This document shows positions 1-10,097 of a stretch of DNA of 22,495 nt, in pieces. The stretch spans positions 1-22,495 of the forward strand of contig DATFFT010000103.1 of assembly GCA_035249905.1 (NCBI GenBank). Direction: 5' to 3'. The stretch's first letter is position 1, and the number at the start of each line of letters is the position of its first letter. The translations under genes and the position numbers were made by a program. The notes below the pieces were generated by a model. The model made no database searches, had not been told where the DNA came from, and saw only the letters and a list, made by a program, of their open reading frames with translations. The DNA comes from JAOUEA01 sp035249905. Lineage in GTDB: Bacteria; Actinomycetota; UBA4738; HRBIN12.

Positions 1-604
1 TCGTCAGCTGCGACCCCTCTCGCTGCAGCGACTCCAGCAGCAGGGTCGCCGCGGCGCCGCGGCGCCTCGCCGACTCGAGGGCGGCGTCGAACCGCTCGTA
101 TCCGAATACCCCCTTGAGCACCTGGTTGCGGTCGCGCGGAGTGGCCTTCAGGAAGTCGGCGAAGCGGTTCTGGGCGAGCAACACCGAACGACAGAACGCC
201 GAGAAGTCCATGCCGAGGAGCTGTTCGACGCGTTCGCGCACCGCTCGCTCCCCGGAGACCTGCTCGATGACGCCGTCGCCGCCGTCGTCGCTCGCGAGGT
301 GCTGCAGCTGGTGCCCCGAGGCTCCCCGCCTGCGGAGTCCTCGCGCAGCGCGCCACACCTCGCCGTCGACCTCGAACCGGAGCTCGACGTGGCACTCCGA
401 CGCGGTCTGGTTGATCAGGGACTTGGTGTCGCGTTCGAACGTCGGGGTCTTGCCGTAGAGGGCGAACGCGATCGCGTCGAGGATCGATGACTTCCCCGCG
501 CCGATCGGCCCGACGATGCCCACGAGGTGGCGGTCGCGCCAGTCGAACACCGTCTCCTCCCGGTAGGAGCGGAAGCCCTTCAGCCGCAACTCAAGCGGGC
601 GCAT
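1..604 (-). CDS. sbcC: SbcC/Rad50 exonuclease ATPase, N-terminal part (gene continues past the left edge)
   Basis: This is the N-terminal lobe of the SMC-like ATPase that partners SbcD/Mre11 in processing DNA ends, hairpins and protein-blocked breaks. Translation from ATG at 604 gives 201 residues before the edge. The start MRPLELRLKGFRSY is typical of the family. Walker A is GPIGAGKSS at residues 32-40. The Q-loop LLAQN (Gln145) lies in the characteristic block LGMDFSAFCRSVLLAQNRF, and a further conserved stretch (KATPRDRNQVLKGVFGY) follows. The coiled coil, zinc hook, signature motif and Walker B lie outside the window. The start overlaps the sbcD stop by 14 bp, so the two are probably translationally coupled. 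It is the fourth gene of the nurA-herA-sbcD-sbcC operon. Identification is secure; only completeness is unknown. Confidence 0.95.
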   Translation of the reverse strand, partial: MRPLELRLKGFRSYREETVFDWRDRHLVGIVGPIGAGKSSILDAIAFALYGKTPTFERDTKSLINQTASECHVELRFEVDGEVWRAARGLRRRGASGHQLQHLASDDGGDGVIEQVSGERAVRERVEQLLGMDFSAFCRSVLLAQNRFADFLKATPRDRNQVLKGVFGYERFDAALESARRRGAAATLLLESLQREGSQLT

Positions 605-1766
605 CGGCGGCGTCCTCGAGGACTCGGCGGAAGAGGGTGAGCAGCTCGGGCGGGGGTTCCTCGCCCGTCGTGCGCATCACGAACTCGGCGTAGAGCTCCT
701 CGTCGGAGGGTCGCTCGGCTCCCTCGAGACGTTCGGTGCGGCTCCCGGCGGGCCGTTGGACCCTCACGTTGACCAGGTACGGGAACGCATCGGCGGCGCG
801 ACGGGCGAGGTCGGGGTCGGCCCCGCCGACCTGCACCGTGAGGTCGACGAAGCGTTCGGCGAGCTCGTCGGCGCGACCCTCGATCTCGTTCCACGTGCCG
901 GTCACGCGCACGAGCGGACGGCCGCGCTCGAGCGGCACCGACTCGACCGCGGCGAGGCGCCCCGGCTCGACGTCGACGACCACGACGCGTTTGGCCTCGC
1001 CCGCCTCCCCGAAGTCGAGGGAGACGAGCGAGCCCGCGTACTGGGCGGGGACCGGCGCGCCCGGCACCGGCTGGGGTGCATGGATGTGACCCATCGCGAC
1101 GTACTGCGGCCCGGCCGGGATCGCCTGGGCGGTCGCGGTGTAGGCCTCGCCCATGTGTATCTCGCGCTCGCCGCGAGGGGCGGCGCGGTCCACCTTGACC
1201 CCGCCGACCAGGAAGTGCCCCATCAGCAGCGGCACGAGATCGCCGCCGGCGCGTGCGACGAGCTCCTCGTTGAACGCGGCCGTGATGCCCGCCACGCGGG
1301 TCGAGTACGCGCCGTACCACTCGCCCGCATCGCGCATGAAATCGACGACCGTGCCCTCGCGCAGGAACGGGAAGCACGCCACCACGGCGCCGACGCCCAA
1401 CACCTCGGGTCCGAGCAGCCCCCCTTCGCGGGGCCGCTTCACTCGGCCGACGAGGTGCACGCCCTTCCCTTGATCTCGTAGCAGGGGGGCGAGCGCCTCG
1501 AACAGCCCGGGGGAGTCGTGGTTGCCGGCGACCGCCACCACCGGTCGCCGCTCGGCGAGCCGCACGAGCGTCTCGATGCCGACCGCGAGCGCCTCGACCG
1601 GAGGGATCGGCCGGTCGAACACGTCGCCACTGACGAGCACGAGGTCGACGTCGCGCTCGTCGGCGATGCCGCAGACCTCGTCGAGCACGCCGCGGATCTC
1701 TTCGGAGCGATCGTGGCGTCCGAGACGCTTGCCGATGTGCCAGTCCGACGTGTGGAGGATCTTCAT
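591..1766 (-). CDS. sbcD: SbcD/Mre11-type DNA repair nuclease
   Basis: Manganese-dependent metallophosphoesterase nuclease, expected to form the SbcCD (Mre11-Rad50) complex with the next gene. The protein has 391 residues. The phosphoesterase motifs occur in order: SDWHIGK at residues 7-13 (metal ligands Asp8 and His10), SGDVFDR at 46-52, GNHDS at 81-85, then MGHFL and MGHIHAP for the later histidines. Length is normal for SbcD. The start MKILHTSDWHIGK is the family's usual N-terminus. The sequence before ATG is C-rich with no Shine-Dalgarno match, and the gap to the upstream herA stop is only 18 bp, so expression probably depends on operon readthrough. Its 3' end overlaps sbcC by 14 bp. Established family function; in vivo role in this organism is inferred. 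Confidence 0.96.
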   Translation of the reverse strand: MKILHTSDWHIGKRLGRHDRSEEIRGVLDEVCGIADERDVDLVLVSGDVFDRPIPPVEALAVGIETLVRLAERRPVVAVAGNHDSPGLFEALAPLLRDQGKGVHLVGRVKRPREGGLLGPEVLGVGAVVACFPFLREGTVVDFMRDAGEWYGAYSTRVAGITAAFNEELVARAGGDLVPLLMGHFLVGGVKVDRAAPRGEREIHMGEAYTATAQAIPAGPQYVAMGHIHAPQPVPGAPVPAQYAGSLVSLDFGEAGEAKRVVVVDVEPGRLAAVESVPLERGRPLVRVTGTWNEIEGRADELAERFVDLTVQVGGADPDLARRAADAFPYLVNVRVQRPAGSRTERLEGAERPSDEELYAEFVMRTTGEEPPPELLTLFRRVLEDAADAPA

Positions 1767-1784
1767 GAGGGGGGAGTCGTGGCG

Positions 1785-3523
<1,739 letters not shown>

Positions 3524-3527
<4 letters not shown>

Positions 3528-4483
3528 GACGCCTCCCGCTCGACCTCGGGCTGCATGACCGCGTGCCGGAGCGCCCGGAACACGAGCCCGCGGTCGCCCA
3601 TGCGGTGCCGCAGCTCTCGTTCGAGCGCCCCGATCGGCACGAGGTTCTGCGGCGCGCGCGGGTCGACGTGCGGCTCGCTCGCCACCAACGGGAGCACCGC
3701 GGCGGTGCGATCGGCGATCGTCGAGACCTGCTCACGGGGAAGTCGTCCCGACGCCTCGCAGCGCACGACGCCGGTCCACGAGTGCCCGCCCTGGAGCATC
3801 GGGAGCCGCAGGTACCAGGAGTAACGGGCGTAGGGGGTCTGCGCCGCGATGCAGAACATCGGGGAACGCTGCCCCGGCGCGAGCTCGGCGATGACCCCGC
3901 TGAAGGGCGGTTCCAGGTAGGTCACGCGGTGGGTCTTCACGTACCCGACAGTGGCATGTTCGCGGATCTTCTTGAGCGGGCCGTCGGCCACGACGGCGCA
4001 CTCGGCGGAGAGCGCCTCGGCGCACTCGCCCTCGGCGTCGCGCATCTTCGAGTGCAGGGCCATCATCAGCAGGTTCGGGTCGTCGCCGGGAGCGCGGGTC
4101 GTGCCGACCCCCGGCTCGAGGTCGACGGCGGGCATCTGCTCGCCGCTGCCGCCGGCCAGCACCGCCCATCGCTCGATGCGCACGTCGGCGACCTCGGACC
4201 GCCGGGCTCGCCGGTCCCACACCACGGCGCCGACCGCGAACGTGCCCACGAGCCCCGGGGACGGTCCGTGCTCGCGGTCGTCGAGCGTGAGCCGGGCGTC
4301 GACGCGCCGCACGCCGTCGACGAACGCGATGCGCTCGACGTCGTCGTCGGCTCCCTCGATCGGCTCCCAGTCTTCGGTCTCGACGTTCGTGTCGACGGAG
4401 CCTTCGGCGGGGGAGAGCGCGTCGTCGTGGTCGAGCGGGGTGCCGTAGTCGGGGTCCCAGCCCTCGACGAAGATGCGCGCCAT
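3524..4483 (-). CDS. nurA: NurA-like 5'-3' nuclease, HerA partner
   Basis: Predicted NurA-domain (RNase H-like fold) nuclease of 319 residues that would act with HerA to resect DNA ends. Visible motifs are FVDGVRR at residues 54-60 (candidate metal ligand Asp56), ADGPL at 167-171 (Asp168), YVKTHR at 181-186, SWYLRL at 222-227 and DPRAPQNLVPIGALE at 274-288 followed by LRHRMGD. These match the spacing of NurA proteins as I know them. I chose ATG 4483 rather than an in-frame start 54 bp upstream, because a TACGAT -10 box sits exactly 7 bp before it and the extra N-terminal residues look non-coding. The 3' end overlaps herA by 4 bp (GTGA). It is the first gene of the resection operon. Sequence divergence within NurA is high, so motif-level support is moderate, but the operon context is strong. 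Confidence 0.85.
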
Positions 4484-4490
4484 GGCGCGT

Positions 4491-4496
4491 ATCGTA
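4491..4496 (-). promoter_or_regulatory. Leaderless -10 box of the nurA operon
   Basis: On the minus strand TACGAT ends 7 bp before the nurA ATG. That spacing places the transcription start at or next to the A of ATG. There is no Shine-Dalgarno sequence and no clear -35 box. Confidence 0.6.
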
Positions 4497-4511
4497 CCCG
4501 TGCCCCCCGAC

Positions 4512-4555
4512 ACCTCCGTGGAGGCACGTCTCGTCACTAGTCTCGCTCAGACTAG
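4512..4555 (-). terminator. Two small hairpins at the end of the lipoprotein gene
   Basis: CTAGTCT-cgctc-AGACTAG (4537-4555) is a perfect 7-bp stem that includes the TAG stop of the lipoprotein gene. It is followed on the minus strand by CCTCC-gt-GGAGG (4514-4525). There is no T tract. A weak terminator, or an mRNA 3' end structure, separating the lipoprotein gene from nurA is the simplest reading. Confidence 0.4.
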
Positions 4556-5316
4556 ATCGGCGTGAGCTCCTCGGAGACGACCTCGAAGCGGCCGCCGTCC
4601 CAGGTCAGCACCCGTTCCCGGATCGAGCTCGGACAGCAGTGAGCGTCTTCCGGTCCGAAGATCCGGGCCACCTCGAACAGGCCGATCGGATCCGGGCTGG
4701 GCTGGATCTCGGCGTCGCAGACGGACCGCTTCCAGAGTGGATCGCCGGGCTCCAGGTCGACCACTCGGTAGGTCGCGCAGGCGCCGCTGCCGCCCGTCTC
4801 CTCGCGGATCAGCGCGTCGTCGGATCCGTCGCCGGTCAGGTCGGTCGTCTCGGCGGAGATCGCGAGCACGCCGGATCGCTTGCCGTGAGCCACGCCGTAC
4901 GTCGCGCGCCAGGGGGGGTTCGCGCCGAGGGTCCGTCGCCACACGACGAACCCGCGAGCCTGCGCGAGCGGGTCTGGTCCGGGCGTCGCGAACGAGATCA
5001 CGACGGCTTCGCCACCGGCGGTCGTCGCGCGGTCGACCCCCGTGACCTCGTCGCCGGGTGGGATCAGCCCGTCCAGGGGGAGCTCGCGCACCGGCACGTC
5101 GTCGTGGTAGGTCGCCGGAACACCCTCAGGGATGGCCGCCGGGGGCGGCGCGGGCTCGATGCTCGTCGATGGCTCCTGGGTCGTGCTCGCCGCCGGCGGC
5201 GACCCGATGGACGCCGATGACGACGGCCCCCCCGCGGCGGGCCCGTTCGCGGGGGCCTCGCACGCGACGGCGAGCAGGGCGAGCACGACCGATAGGGGGA
5301 AGGCGATGCCACGCAC
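4552..5316 (-). CDS. Secreted lipoprotein of unknown function
   Basis: A 254-residue protein starting at GTG 5316. The N-terminus is a lipoprotein signal: a short charged start, a hydrophobic core (about residues 5-17) and a lipobox ending in AVAC, so Cys19 would be lipidated. Residues 20-62 form a low-complexity Ser/Pro/Ala linker. The remainder is a folded domain with DLTGDGSDD (159-167), which resembles an FG-GAP/VCBS-type Asp-rich calcium loop. It also has four cysteines (180, 200, 227, 228) that could form disulphides outside the membrane. I do not recognise a specific family. A TAGCAT box 6 bp before the start suggests a leaderless transcript, divergent from the thioesterase gene. The Ala at -3 of the lipobox is slightly atypical. 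Confidence 0.75.
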   Translation of the reverse strand: MRGIAFPLSVVLALLAVACEAPANGPAAGGPSSSASIGSPPAASTTQEPSTSIEPAPPPAAIPEGVPATYHDDVPVRELPLDGLIPPGDEVTGVDRATTAGGEAVVISFATPGPDPLAQARGFVVWRRTLGANPPWRATYGVAHGKRSGVLAISAETTDLTGDGSDDALIREETGGSGACATYRVVDLEPGDPLWKRSVCDAEIQPSPDPIGLFEVARIFGPEDAHCCPSSIRERVLTWDGGRFEVVSEELTPI

Positions 5317-5322
5317 CGGCCG

Positions 5323-5328
5323 ATGCTA
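5323..5328 (-). promoter_or_regulatory. Leaderless -10 box of the lipoprotein gene
   Basis: TAGCAT on the minus strand, 6 bp before the GTG start at 5316. It lies in a 59-bp intergenic region shared with the divergent thioesterase promoter. Confidence 0.5.
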
Positions 5329-5362
5329 CCCGCGGGTGATCGGTGGGCTGGGAGCCCCGGCG

Positions 5363-5368
5363 TAGGAT
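5363..5368 (+). promoter_or_regulatory. Leaderless -10 box of the thioesterase gene
   Basis: TAGGAT exactly 7 bp before ATG 5376. It decides the start codon: the longer in-frame ATG at 5343 would lie upstream of the promoter. No Shine-Dalgarno sequence is present. Confidence 0.6.
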
Positions 5369-5375
5369 GCCGGCC

Positions 5376-5891
5376 ATGGCCGACGACCACCTCGCTCCGA
5401 AGACGGTCGCCGAGTCGCGTGTCGAGCTGACGCAGCTGATGGAGGCCACCGACGTCAACATCGCCGGCACCGTGCACGGCGGCGTCGTGATGCGCCTCGT
5501 CGACACCGCCGCCGGGCTCGCGGCGGCCAGGCACGCGCGCGGCCTCGCCGTGACCGTGGCGATCGACGAGCTGACGTTCCGCGAGCCGGTGCACATCGGC
5601 GACCTGCTCGTGCTCCGGGCGACCGTGAACGACGTCGGCACCACCTCGATGGAGTGCGGGGTACGCGTCGAGGCCCACGACGTGGTGACGGGCACGATGC
5701 GCCACGTCAACACGGCCTACCTCGTGTTCGTCGCGGTCGACGACGACGGGAAGCCTCGCCCGGTGCCGCCGCTCGTGACCGAGACCGAGGAGGAACGGCG
5801 CCGTCAACGTGAGGCCAAGCTCCGGCGGCAGTCGAGGCTTGCCCACCAGGAGGCTGTGAAGGCCGCCCGCGCCGACGAGGAGGGCGACTGA
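5376..5891 (+). CDS. Acyl-CoA thioesterase, hotdog fold (YciA/BACH type)
   Basis: A single hotdog-domain thioesterase of 171 residues that would hydrolyse acyl-CoA to free fatty acid and CoA in the cytoplasm. The diagnostic block is TDVNIAGTVHGGVVMRLVD (about residues 27-45), where the conserved Asn/Gly/His-Gly-Gly cluster forms the CoA pocket. It is followed by VAIDELTFREPVHIGDLL and TTSMECGVRVE, then the strand AYLVFVAVD. The C-terminus is a charged Arg/Glu-rich helix, as in other members that carry one hotdog domain and assemble as hexamers. It has its own leaderless promoter. A 116-bp gap separates it from aconitase, so co-transcription is possible but not required. Substrate chain length cannot be read from the sequence. 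Confidence 0.9.
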   Translation: MADDHLAPKTVAESRVELTQLMEATDVNIAGTVHGGVVMRLVDTAAGLAAARHARGLAVTVAIDELTFREPVHIGDLLVLRATVNDVGTTSMECGVRVEAHDVVTGTMRHVNTAYLVFVAVDDDGKPRPVPPLVTETEEERRRQREAKLRRQSRLAHQEAVKAARADEEGD

Positions 5892-6007
5892 CGACTTGGG
5901 TTGGAGCTCTCTCTCGGCTGCTTCGGACCGGCTATCGGGCCCGGCCACCGGAGGGGAACCGCGGCGTGGGAGGATGGAAGCACCCGAACGGAAGGACTGA
6001 TGCACAC

Positions 6008-8707
6008 GTGAGCAGCGAACTCGCCGGGGCGCGAGGGCGGTTGGAGACCGCCGAGGGCCCGATCGACCTGTTCCGTCTCGATGCGCTCGACGTCGACCCG
6101 GCGCGGCTCCCCAAGACCGTGTTGATCCTGCTGGAGAACCTGCTGCGGCGTGCAGGCTCGCGCGACGTCTCCGACGACGACGTGCGCGCCCTCGCTGGGT
6201 GGCCCGGCCCCGCCCGCGACGTCGCGTTCATGCCCGGCCGCGTACTGATGCAGGACTTCACGGGGGTGCCGGCGGTGGTCGACCTCGCCGCGATGCGCAG
6301 CGCCGCCCAGCGTGCCGGCGTGGATCCGATGGCGATCGAGCCGTCGATCCCGGTCGACCTGGTGATCGACCACTCCGTGCAGGTCGACCTGTTCCGCACG
6401 CCCGAGGCCTATGAGCGCAACATCGAGTTCGAGTACCGACGCAACGGCGAACGCTACTCCCTGCTCCGGTGGGCGCAGCAGGCGTTCGAGGGCCTGCGGG
6501 TCGTGCCGCCGGGAGCCGGCATCTGCCACCAGGTGAACCTGGAGCACCTGGGGCAGGTCGTCTCGACGCGCGACGGGGTGGCCTTCCCCGACACGCTCGT
6601 CGGCACGGATTCCCACACCACGATGATCAACGGACTCGGTGTGCTCGGCTGGGGCGTCGGGGGCATCGAGGCCGAGGCCGCGATGCTCGGCCAGCCGACG
6701 TTCCTGCCCCAGCCGATCGTGATCGGCGTGCGCACGATCGGGGCGCTGCCCCCCGGCACGACCGCGACCGACCTCGTGCTGACGCTGACCGAGATGCTGC
6801 GCGCTCACGGCGTCGTCGGGAAGTTCGTGGAGTTCTTCGGCGACGGACTCTCGTCGCTGTCGACCGCCGACCGGGCGACGCTGTCGAACATGTGCCCGGA
6901 GTACGGGGCGACCTCGTCCTACTTCCCGGTCGACGCCGAGACGCTGCGCTACCTGGCGTTCACGGGCCGCGAGGACCGCGTCGACCTCGCGGAGCGCTAC
7001 GCCAAGGAACAGGGCCTGTTCCGGCGTGACGGCGATGCCGAGCCGACGTTCAGCGAGGTCCTCGACCTCGACCTGTCGGCCGTGGTGCCGTCGATGGCGG
7101 GGCCGAAGCGACCGCAGGACCGCGTGCCGCTCCCCGACGTGTGGGACTCGTTCGTCTCGGCCTTCCGCGACCACGACGAGCCCGACCCCAAGGGCACCGA
7201 GATCGGTCGGTTCGTCGCCGAAGGCGGCTCGCCGCGCATCGAGGAGCTGCCCGGCGCCGACCAGATGGTGAACGCGCCCGCGAGCGACACGTCGCTGGGA
7301 CACGGCAGCGTCGTGATCGCCGCCATCACGAGCTGCACGAACACGTCGAACCCGAGCGTGATGCTCGCCGCCGGCCTTCTGGCGCGGAAGGCGGTCGAGG
7401 CCGGCCTCGACGTGAAGCCGTGGGTGAAGACTTCGCTCGCCCCGGGCTCGAGGGTGGTGACCGACTACCTCGACCGGGCGGGGCTCACACCGTACCTCGA
7501 CAAGCTCGGGTTCGCGCTCGTCGGGTACGGGTGCACGACCTGTATCGGCAACTCCGGTCCGCTGATCGACGACGTCGCGACCGCCGTCGACGACGAGGAG
7601 CTGAACGTGGTCGCCGTGCTCTCGGGGAACCGCAACTTCGAGGGCAGGATCCATCCCCAGGTCCGCGCCTCCTATCTGGGGTCACCTCCCCTGTGCGTCG
7701 CGTACGCGCTCGCGGGTCGCGTCGACCTTGACCTGACGGCCGAACCGCTGGGCGAGGGCGCCCATGGGCCCGTGTTCCTGCGCGACATCTGGCCGAGCCC
7801 CGACGAGGTGCGCGACGCCATGGCGACGGCCATCACCGAGGACCAGTTCACGACGCAGTACGGCCGGATCTGGGACGGCGACGAGCACTGGCGGAACCTC
7901 CCGACGCCGACGGGGCCCGTCTACGCGTGGGCCACCGATTCGACCTACGTGCGGGAGCCGCCGTTCTTCGAGGGGCTCGACGTCGCGCGAGAGATCGGCG
8001 ACATCGAGGGCGCCCGCATGCTCGTGAGGGTGGGGGACTCGATCACGACCGACCACATCTCCCCGGCCGGCACGATCAAGGCCGACTCGCCCGCAGGCGA
8101 GTACCTGCGCGAGCGGGGGGTCGAGCCCGTCGACTTCAACTCCTACGGGTCGCGCCGGGGCAATCACGAGGTGATGATGCGCGGCACGTTCGCGAACATC
8201 AGGTTGCGCAACGAGATGGCGCCCGGCACGGAAGGGTCGTACACCACCTACCTCCCGACCGGCGAGGTCACGAGCGTCTTCGAGGCGGCCGAGCGGTACC
8301 GGGCCGACGGCACGCCGCTCGCCGTGATGGCTGGCAAGGAGTACGGCAGCGGCTCGAGCCGCGACTGGGCGGCCAAGGGGCCCGACCTGCTCGGCGTGCG
8401 GTTCGTGATCGCCGAGAGCTTCGAGCGGATCCACCGCTCGAACCTGGTGGGCATGGGCGTGTTGCCCTTGCAGTATCGCGAGGGTGACTCGGCCGGAACG
8501 CTCGGCCTCACGGGTCGGGAGACGTTCACGGTCCGTGGCCTCGCGGGCGGCATCACTCCCGAGCAGGAAGCGGCGGTCGAAGCGGTCGCCGACGACGGCG
8601 GGATCACGTCGTTCCCGGTGCGGGTCCGCATCGACGAGGAAGCCGAGCTCGAGTACTACCGGGCCGGGGGCATCCTGCGGCTCGTGCTCGCTCAGATGCT
8701 GGGCTGA
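6008..8707 (+). CDS. acnA: Aconitate hydratase A (aconitase)
   Basis: Citrate/isocitrate isomerase of the TCA cycle, AcnA/IRP1 type, 899 residues and complete. The [4Fe-4S] ligands are Cys443 in SCTNTSNPS, and Cys509 and Cys512 in GCTTCIGNSGP. Other conserved blocks are GTDSHTTMINGLGVLGWG, and in the swivel domain TTDHISPAG, FNSYGSRRGNHEVM, GKEYGSGSSRDWAAKG and SFERIHRSNLVGMGVLPLQ. I chose GTG 6008 because VSSELAGARGRL matches the usual AcnA N-terminus. GGAAGGA (5990-5996) lies 11 bp upstream. An in-frame ATG at 5966 would add 14 residues unlike the family. The gene is convergent with the response regulator, with only 36 bp between stops. The protein may also bind RNA when it loses its cluster, as known for the family; nothing here shows that. 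Confidence 0.97.
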   Translation: MSSELAGARGRLETAEGPIDLFRLDALDVDPARLPKTVLILLENLLRRAGSRDVSDDDVRALAGWPGPARDVAFMPGRVLMQDFTGVPAVVDLAAMRSAAQRAGVDPMAIEPSIPVDLVIDHSVQVDLFRTPEAYERNIEFEYRRNGERYSLLRWAQQAFEGLRVVPPGAGICHQVNLEHLGQVVSTRDGVAFPDTLVGTDSHTTMINGLGVLGWGVGGIEAEAAMLGQPTFLPQPIVIGVRTIGALPPGTTATDLVLTLTEMLRAHGVVGKFVEFFGDGLSSLSTADRATLSNMCPEYGATSSYFPVDAETLRYLAFTGREDRVDLAERYAKEQGLFRRDGDAEPTFSEVLDLDLSAVVPSMAGPKRPQDRVPLPDVWDSFVSAFRDHDEPDPKGTEIGRFVAEGGSPRIEELPGADQMVNAPASDTSLGHGSVVIAAITSCTNTSNPSVMLAAGLLARKAVEAGLDVKPWVKTSLAPGSRVVTDYLDRAGLTPYLDKLGFALVGYGCTTCIGNSGPLIDDVATAVDDEELNVVAVLSGNRNFEGRIHPQVRASYLGSPPLCVAYALAGRVDLDLTAEPLGEGAHGPVFLRDIWPSPDEVRDAMATAITEDQFTTQYGRIWDGDEHWRNLPTPTGPVYAWATDSTYVREPPFFEGLDVAREIGDIEGARMLVRVGDSITTDHISPAGTIKADSPAGEYLRERGVEPVDFNSYGSRRGNHEVMMRGTFANIRLRNEMAPGTEGSYTTYLPTGEVTSVFEAAERYRADGTPLAVMAGKEYGSGSSRDWAAKGPDLLGVRFVIAESFERIHRSNLVGMGVLPLQYREGDSAGTLGLTGRETFTVRGLAGGITPEQEAAVEAVADDGGITSFPVRVRIDEEAELEYYRAGGILRLVLAQMLG

Positions 8708-8743
8708 GCTCCAACGCCCGCGCGGCTGCCAACGACCTCGGCT

Positions 8744-9415
8744 CTACTCCTCGACGGAGCCGGGCGTCGTCGTGTGGCGCGCGAGGTAGGCCGCCGCCTC
8801 GGCCCGCCGCGCGACCTCGAGCTTCGACAGGATCGAGGAGACGTAGTTCTTCACGGTCTTCTCAGCGAGGTTCAGCTCGTCGCCGATCTCCTTGTTCGTA
8901 CGGCCGTCGGCCACGAGGGTGAGGATCCGCTCCTCCTGCGGCGAGAGGCGCGCGAGCTTCTCGTCCTTCATCAGGTGCTTGCCCTTGCGCAGCCGGTCGA
9001 GCACCGCGTTCGTGACGCTGGGGTCGAGTAGGGAATCACCGGCCCCGACCGCTCGGATCGCCCGCAGCAGGTCGCCCGACTTCACCTGCTTCAACACGTA
9101 GCCGGACGCTCCGGCCATGATCGAGGCGAACAGGGCCTCGTCGTCGGCGAACGACGTGAGCATCAGCACCCGGGTGTCGGGATGGTCGGCGCGGATCTCG
9201 CGCGTCGCCTCGATGCCGCTGCCGTCGGCCAGGCGCACGTCCATCACCACCACGTCGGGCCGCGTGCGGTGCGCCTCGTCGATCGCCTCGCGGACGGTGC
9301 CCGCCTGGGCGGTGACCACGACATCGTCTTCCGCGTCGAGCATCGCCTTGATGCCGTCGCGGACGATCTCGTGGTCGTCGACGAGCATCACCCGCAGCGG
9401 CACCACCTTCGTCAT
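8744..9415 (-). CDS. DevR/NarL-family response regulator
   Basis: A two-component transcription factor of 223 residues. The receiver domain (about 7-125) has the acidic pair Asp13-Asp14, phospho-acceptor Asp59 in VVMDVRLADG, Thr87 and Lys109, so it looks competent. The LuxR-type HTH (about 157-213) reads LSPQEERILTLVADGRTN and LAEKTVKNYVSSILSKL. The recognition helix (Lys186, Lys189, Asn190) is close to mycobacterial DevR/DosR. The likely partner is the GAF histidine kinase encoded 745 bp upstream on the same strand, with an SRPBCC gene between them. It has its own TAGGAT leaderless promoter in the 21-bp gap before the start. The hypoxia/dormancy role of DevR is known in mycobacteria; here it is only an analogy. 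Confidence 0.92.
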   Translation of the reverse strand: MTKVVPLRVMLVDDHEIVRDGIKAMLDAEDDVVVTAQAGTVREAIDEAHRTRPDVVVMDVRLADGSGIEATREIRADHPDTRVLMLTSFADDEALFASIMAGASGYVLKQVKSGDLLRAIRAVGAGDSLLDPSVTNAVLDRLRKGKHLMKDEKLARLSPQEERILTLVADGRTNKEIGDELNLAEKTVKNYVSSILSKLEVARRAEAAAYLARHTTTPGSVEE

Positions 9416-9422
9416 GACGCCA

Positions 9423-9428
9423 ATCCTA
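9423..9428 (-). promoter_or_regulatory. Leaderless -10 box of the response regulator gene
   Basis: TAGGAT on the minus strand, 7 bp before ATG 9415, within the 21-bp gap after the SRPBCC gene. It would allow the regulator to be expressed independently of the upstream genes. Confidence 0.6.
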
Positions 9429-9436
9429 CCGGTGGC

Positions 9437-9913
9437 TCAGACGGGCCGAGGGACGTCTTCGGGCTGCGTCAGCAGGGAGTCCCTGACACGGTCGAGGAAG
9501 TCCTTGAGGGTGGCCTCCGCGACCCGGAAGAGGATCGCCCGGTCGATCGCACGGCCCAGGGCGCCCAGCGGCGGCACGTACCGCGCGCTCATCGCGAGTT
9601 GCGTACGGTGGGCGTCCAGCGGCGCGATCTCGAGGTCGGCATCGAGCGCCGGGAACAGACCGCTCGCCCCGACCGCGCTCCATCGGATCGGCACGACGGT
9701 CTTGCTCGGCATCTTCACGGGATCGCCGAGCTCGATCGCCACCGTGCGAGCCACCCGGATGTCGTCGCCGAATCCGACCTCGGCGAGCAAAGTGTCGCCC
9801 TGGAAGTTCGCCTCGCTCGCCAGCCCGGGCAGCCAGGAGTGCGGATCGCGCAGCAGCGCGTCCTCGACGCGGTCGGGATCCATCGGCAGCTCGACGAAGT
9901 AGCGAGCGAACAT
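9437..9913 (-). CDS. SRPBCC (START-like) family protein
   Basis: A 158-residue protein with the pattern of a polyketide-cyclase/START-like helix-grip fold. It has an N-terminal strand (MFARYFVELPMDPDRVEDAL), a middle part in which strands alternate with charged residues (VKMPSKTVVPIRWSAV, LDADLEIAPLD, TQLAMSARYVPP) and a long C-terminal helix (about 122-150). Such proteins bind hydrophobic ligands or act as small-molecule chaperones; no catalytic residue can be named. It lies between the response regulator and histidine kinase genes on the same strand. It is separated from the kinase by a 246-bp region with a strong hairpin, so it probably has its own promoter. A possible one is CACACT (9921-9926), 7 bp before ATG, with TTACAC 18 bp further upstream. 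Confidence 0.7.
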   Translation of the reverse strand: MFARYFVELPMDPDRVEDALLRDPHSWLPGLASEANFQGDTLLAEVGFGDDIRVARTVAIELGDPVKMPSKTVVPIRWSAVGASGLFPALDADLEIAPLDAHRTQLAMSARYVPPLGALGRAIDRAILFRVAEATLKDFLDRVRDSLLTQPEDVPRPV

Positions 9914-9971
9914 GCGATCGAGTGTGCAGGCGCGGCGGAAGCCCGTGTAAGGGCGGAGGTCCCGTCGTCGT

Positions 9972-9986
9972 GGGGACCAAGGGCTC
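9972..9986. promoter_or_regulatory. Candidate response-regulator binding site, copy 1
   Basis: GGGGACCaaGGGCtC matches 13 of 15 positions with the element at 11371-11385. It resembles the mycobacterial DevR box (core GGGACT..AGTCCC). Its centre lies about 66 bp upstream of the SRPBCC start codon. The assignment rests on similarity and context only. Confidence 0.35.
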
Positions 9987-10013
9987 CCGCGCCCGACCCC
10001 GCGGGCCCGCAGA

Positions 10014-10039
10014 CTCTCGATCGACGGTCCGATCGAGAG
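10014..10039. repeat. Perfect inverted repeat, 10-bp arms and 6-bp loop
   Basis: CTCTCGATCG-acggtc-CGATCGAGAG. Followed by no T run on either strand, so it could be an operator or an RNA hairpin rather than a classical terminator. Confidence 0.55.
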
Positions 10040-10097
10040 CAGGGAAAACGGTTCTGCGCTCGTCGTGCAGTGACCCCCTCACGAGCGGCGAGCCACG

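Noticed and set aside
8708..8743. A terminator between aconitase and the response regulator.
   Set aside because: The 36-bp convergent gap has no clear hairpin or T tract.
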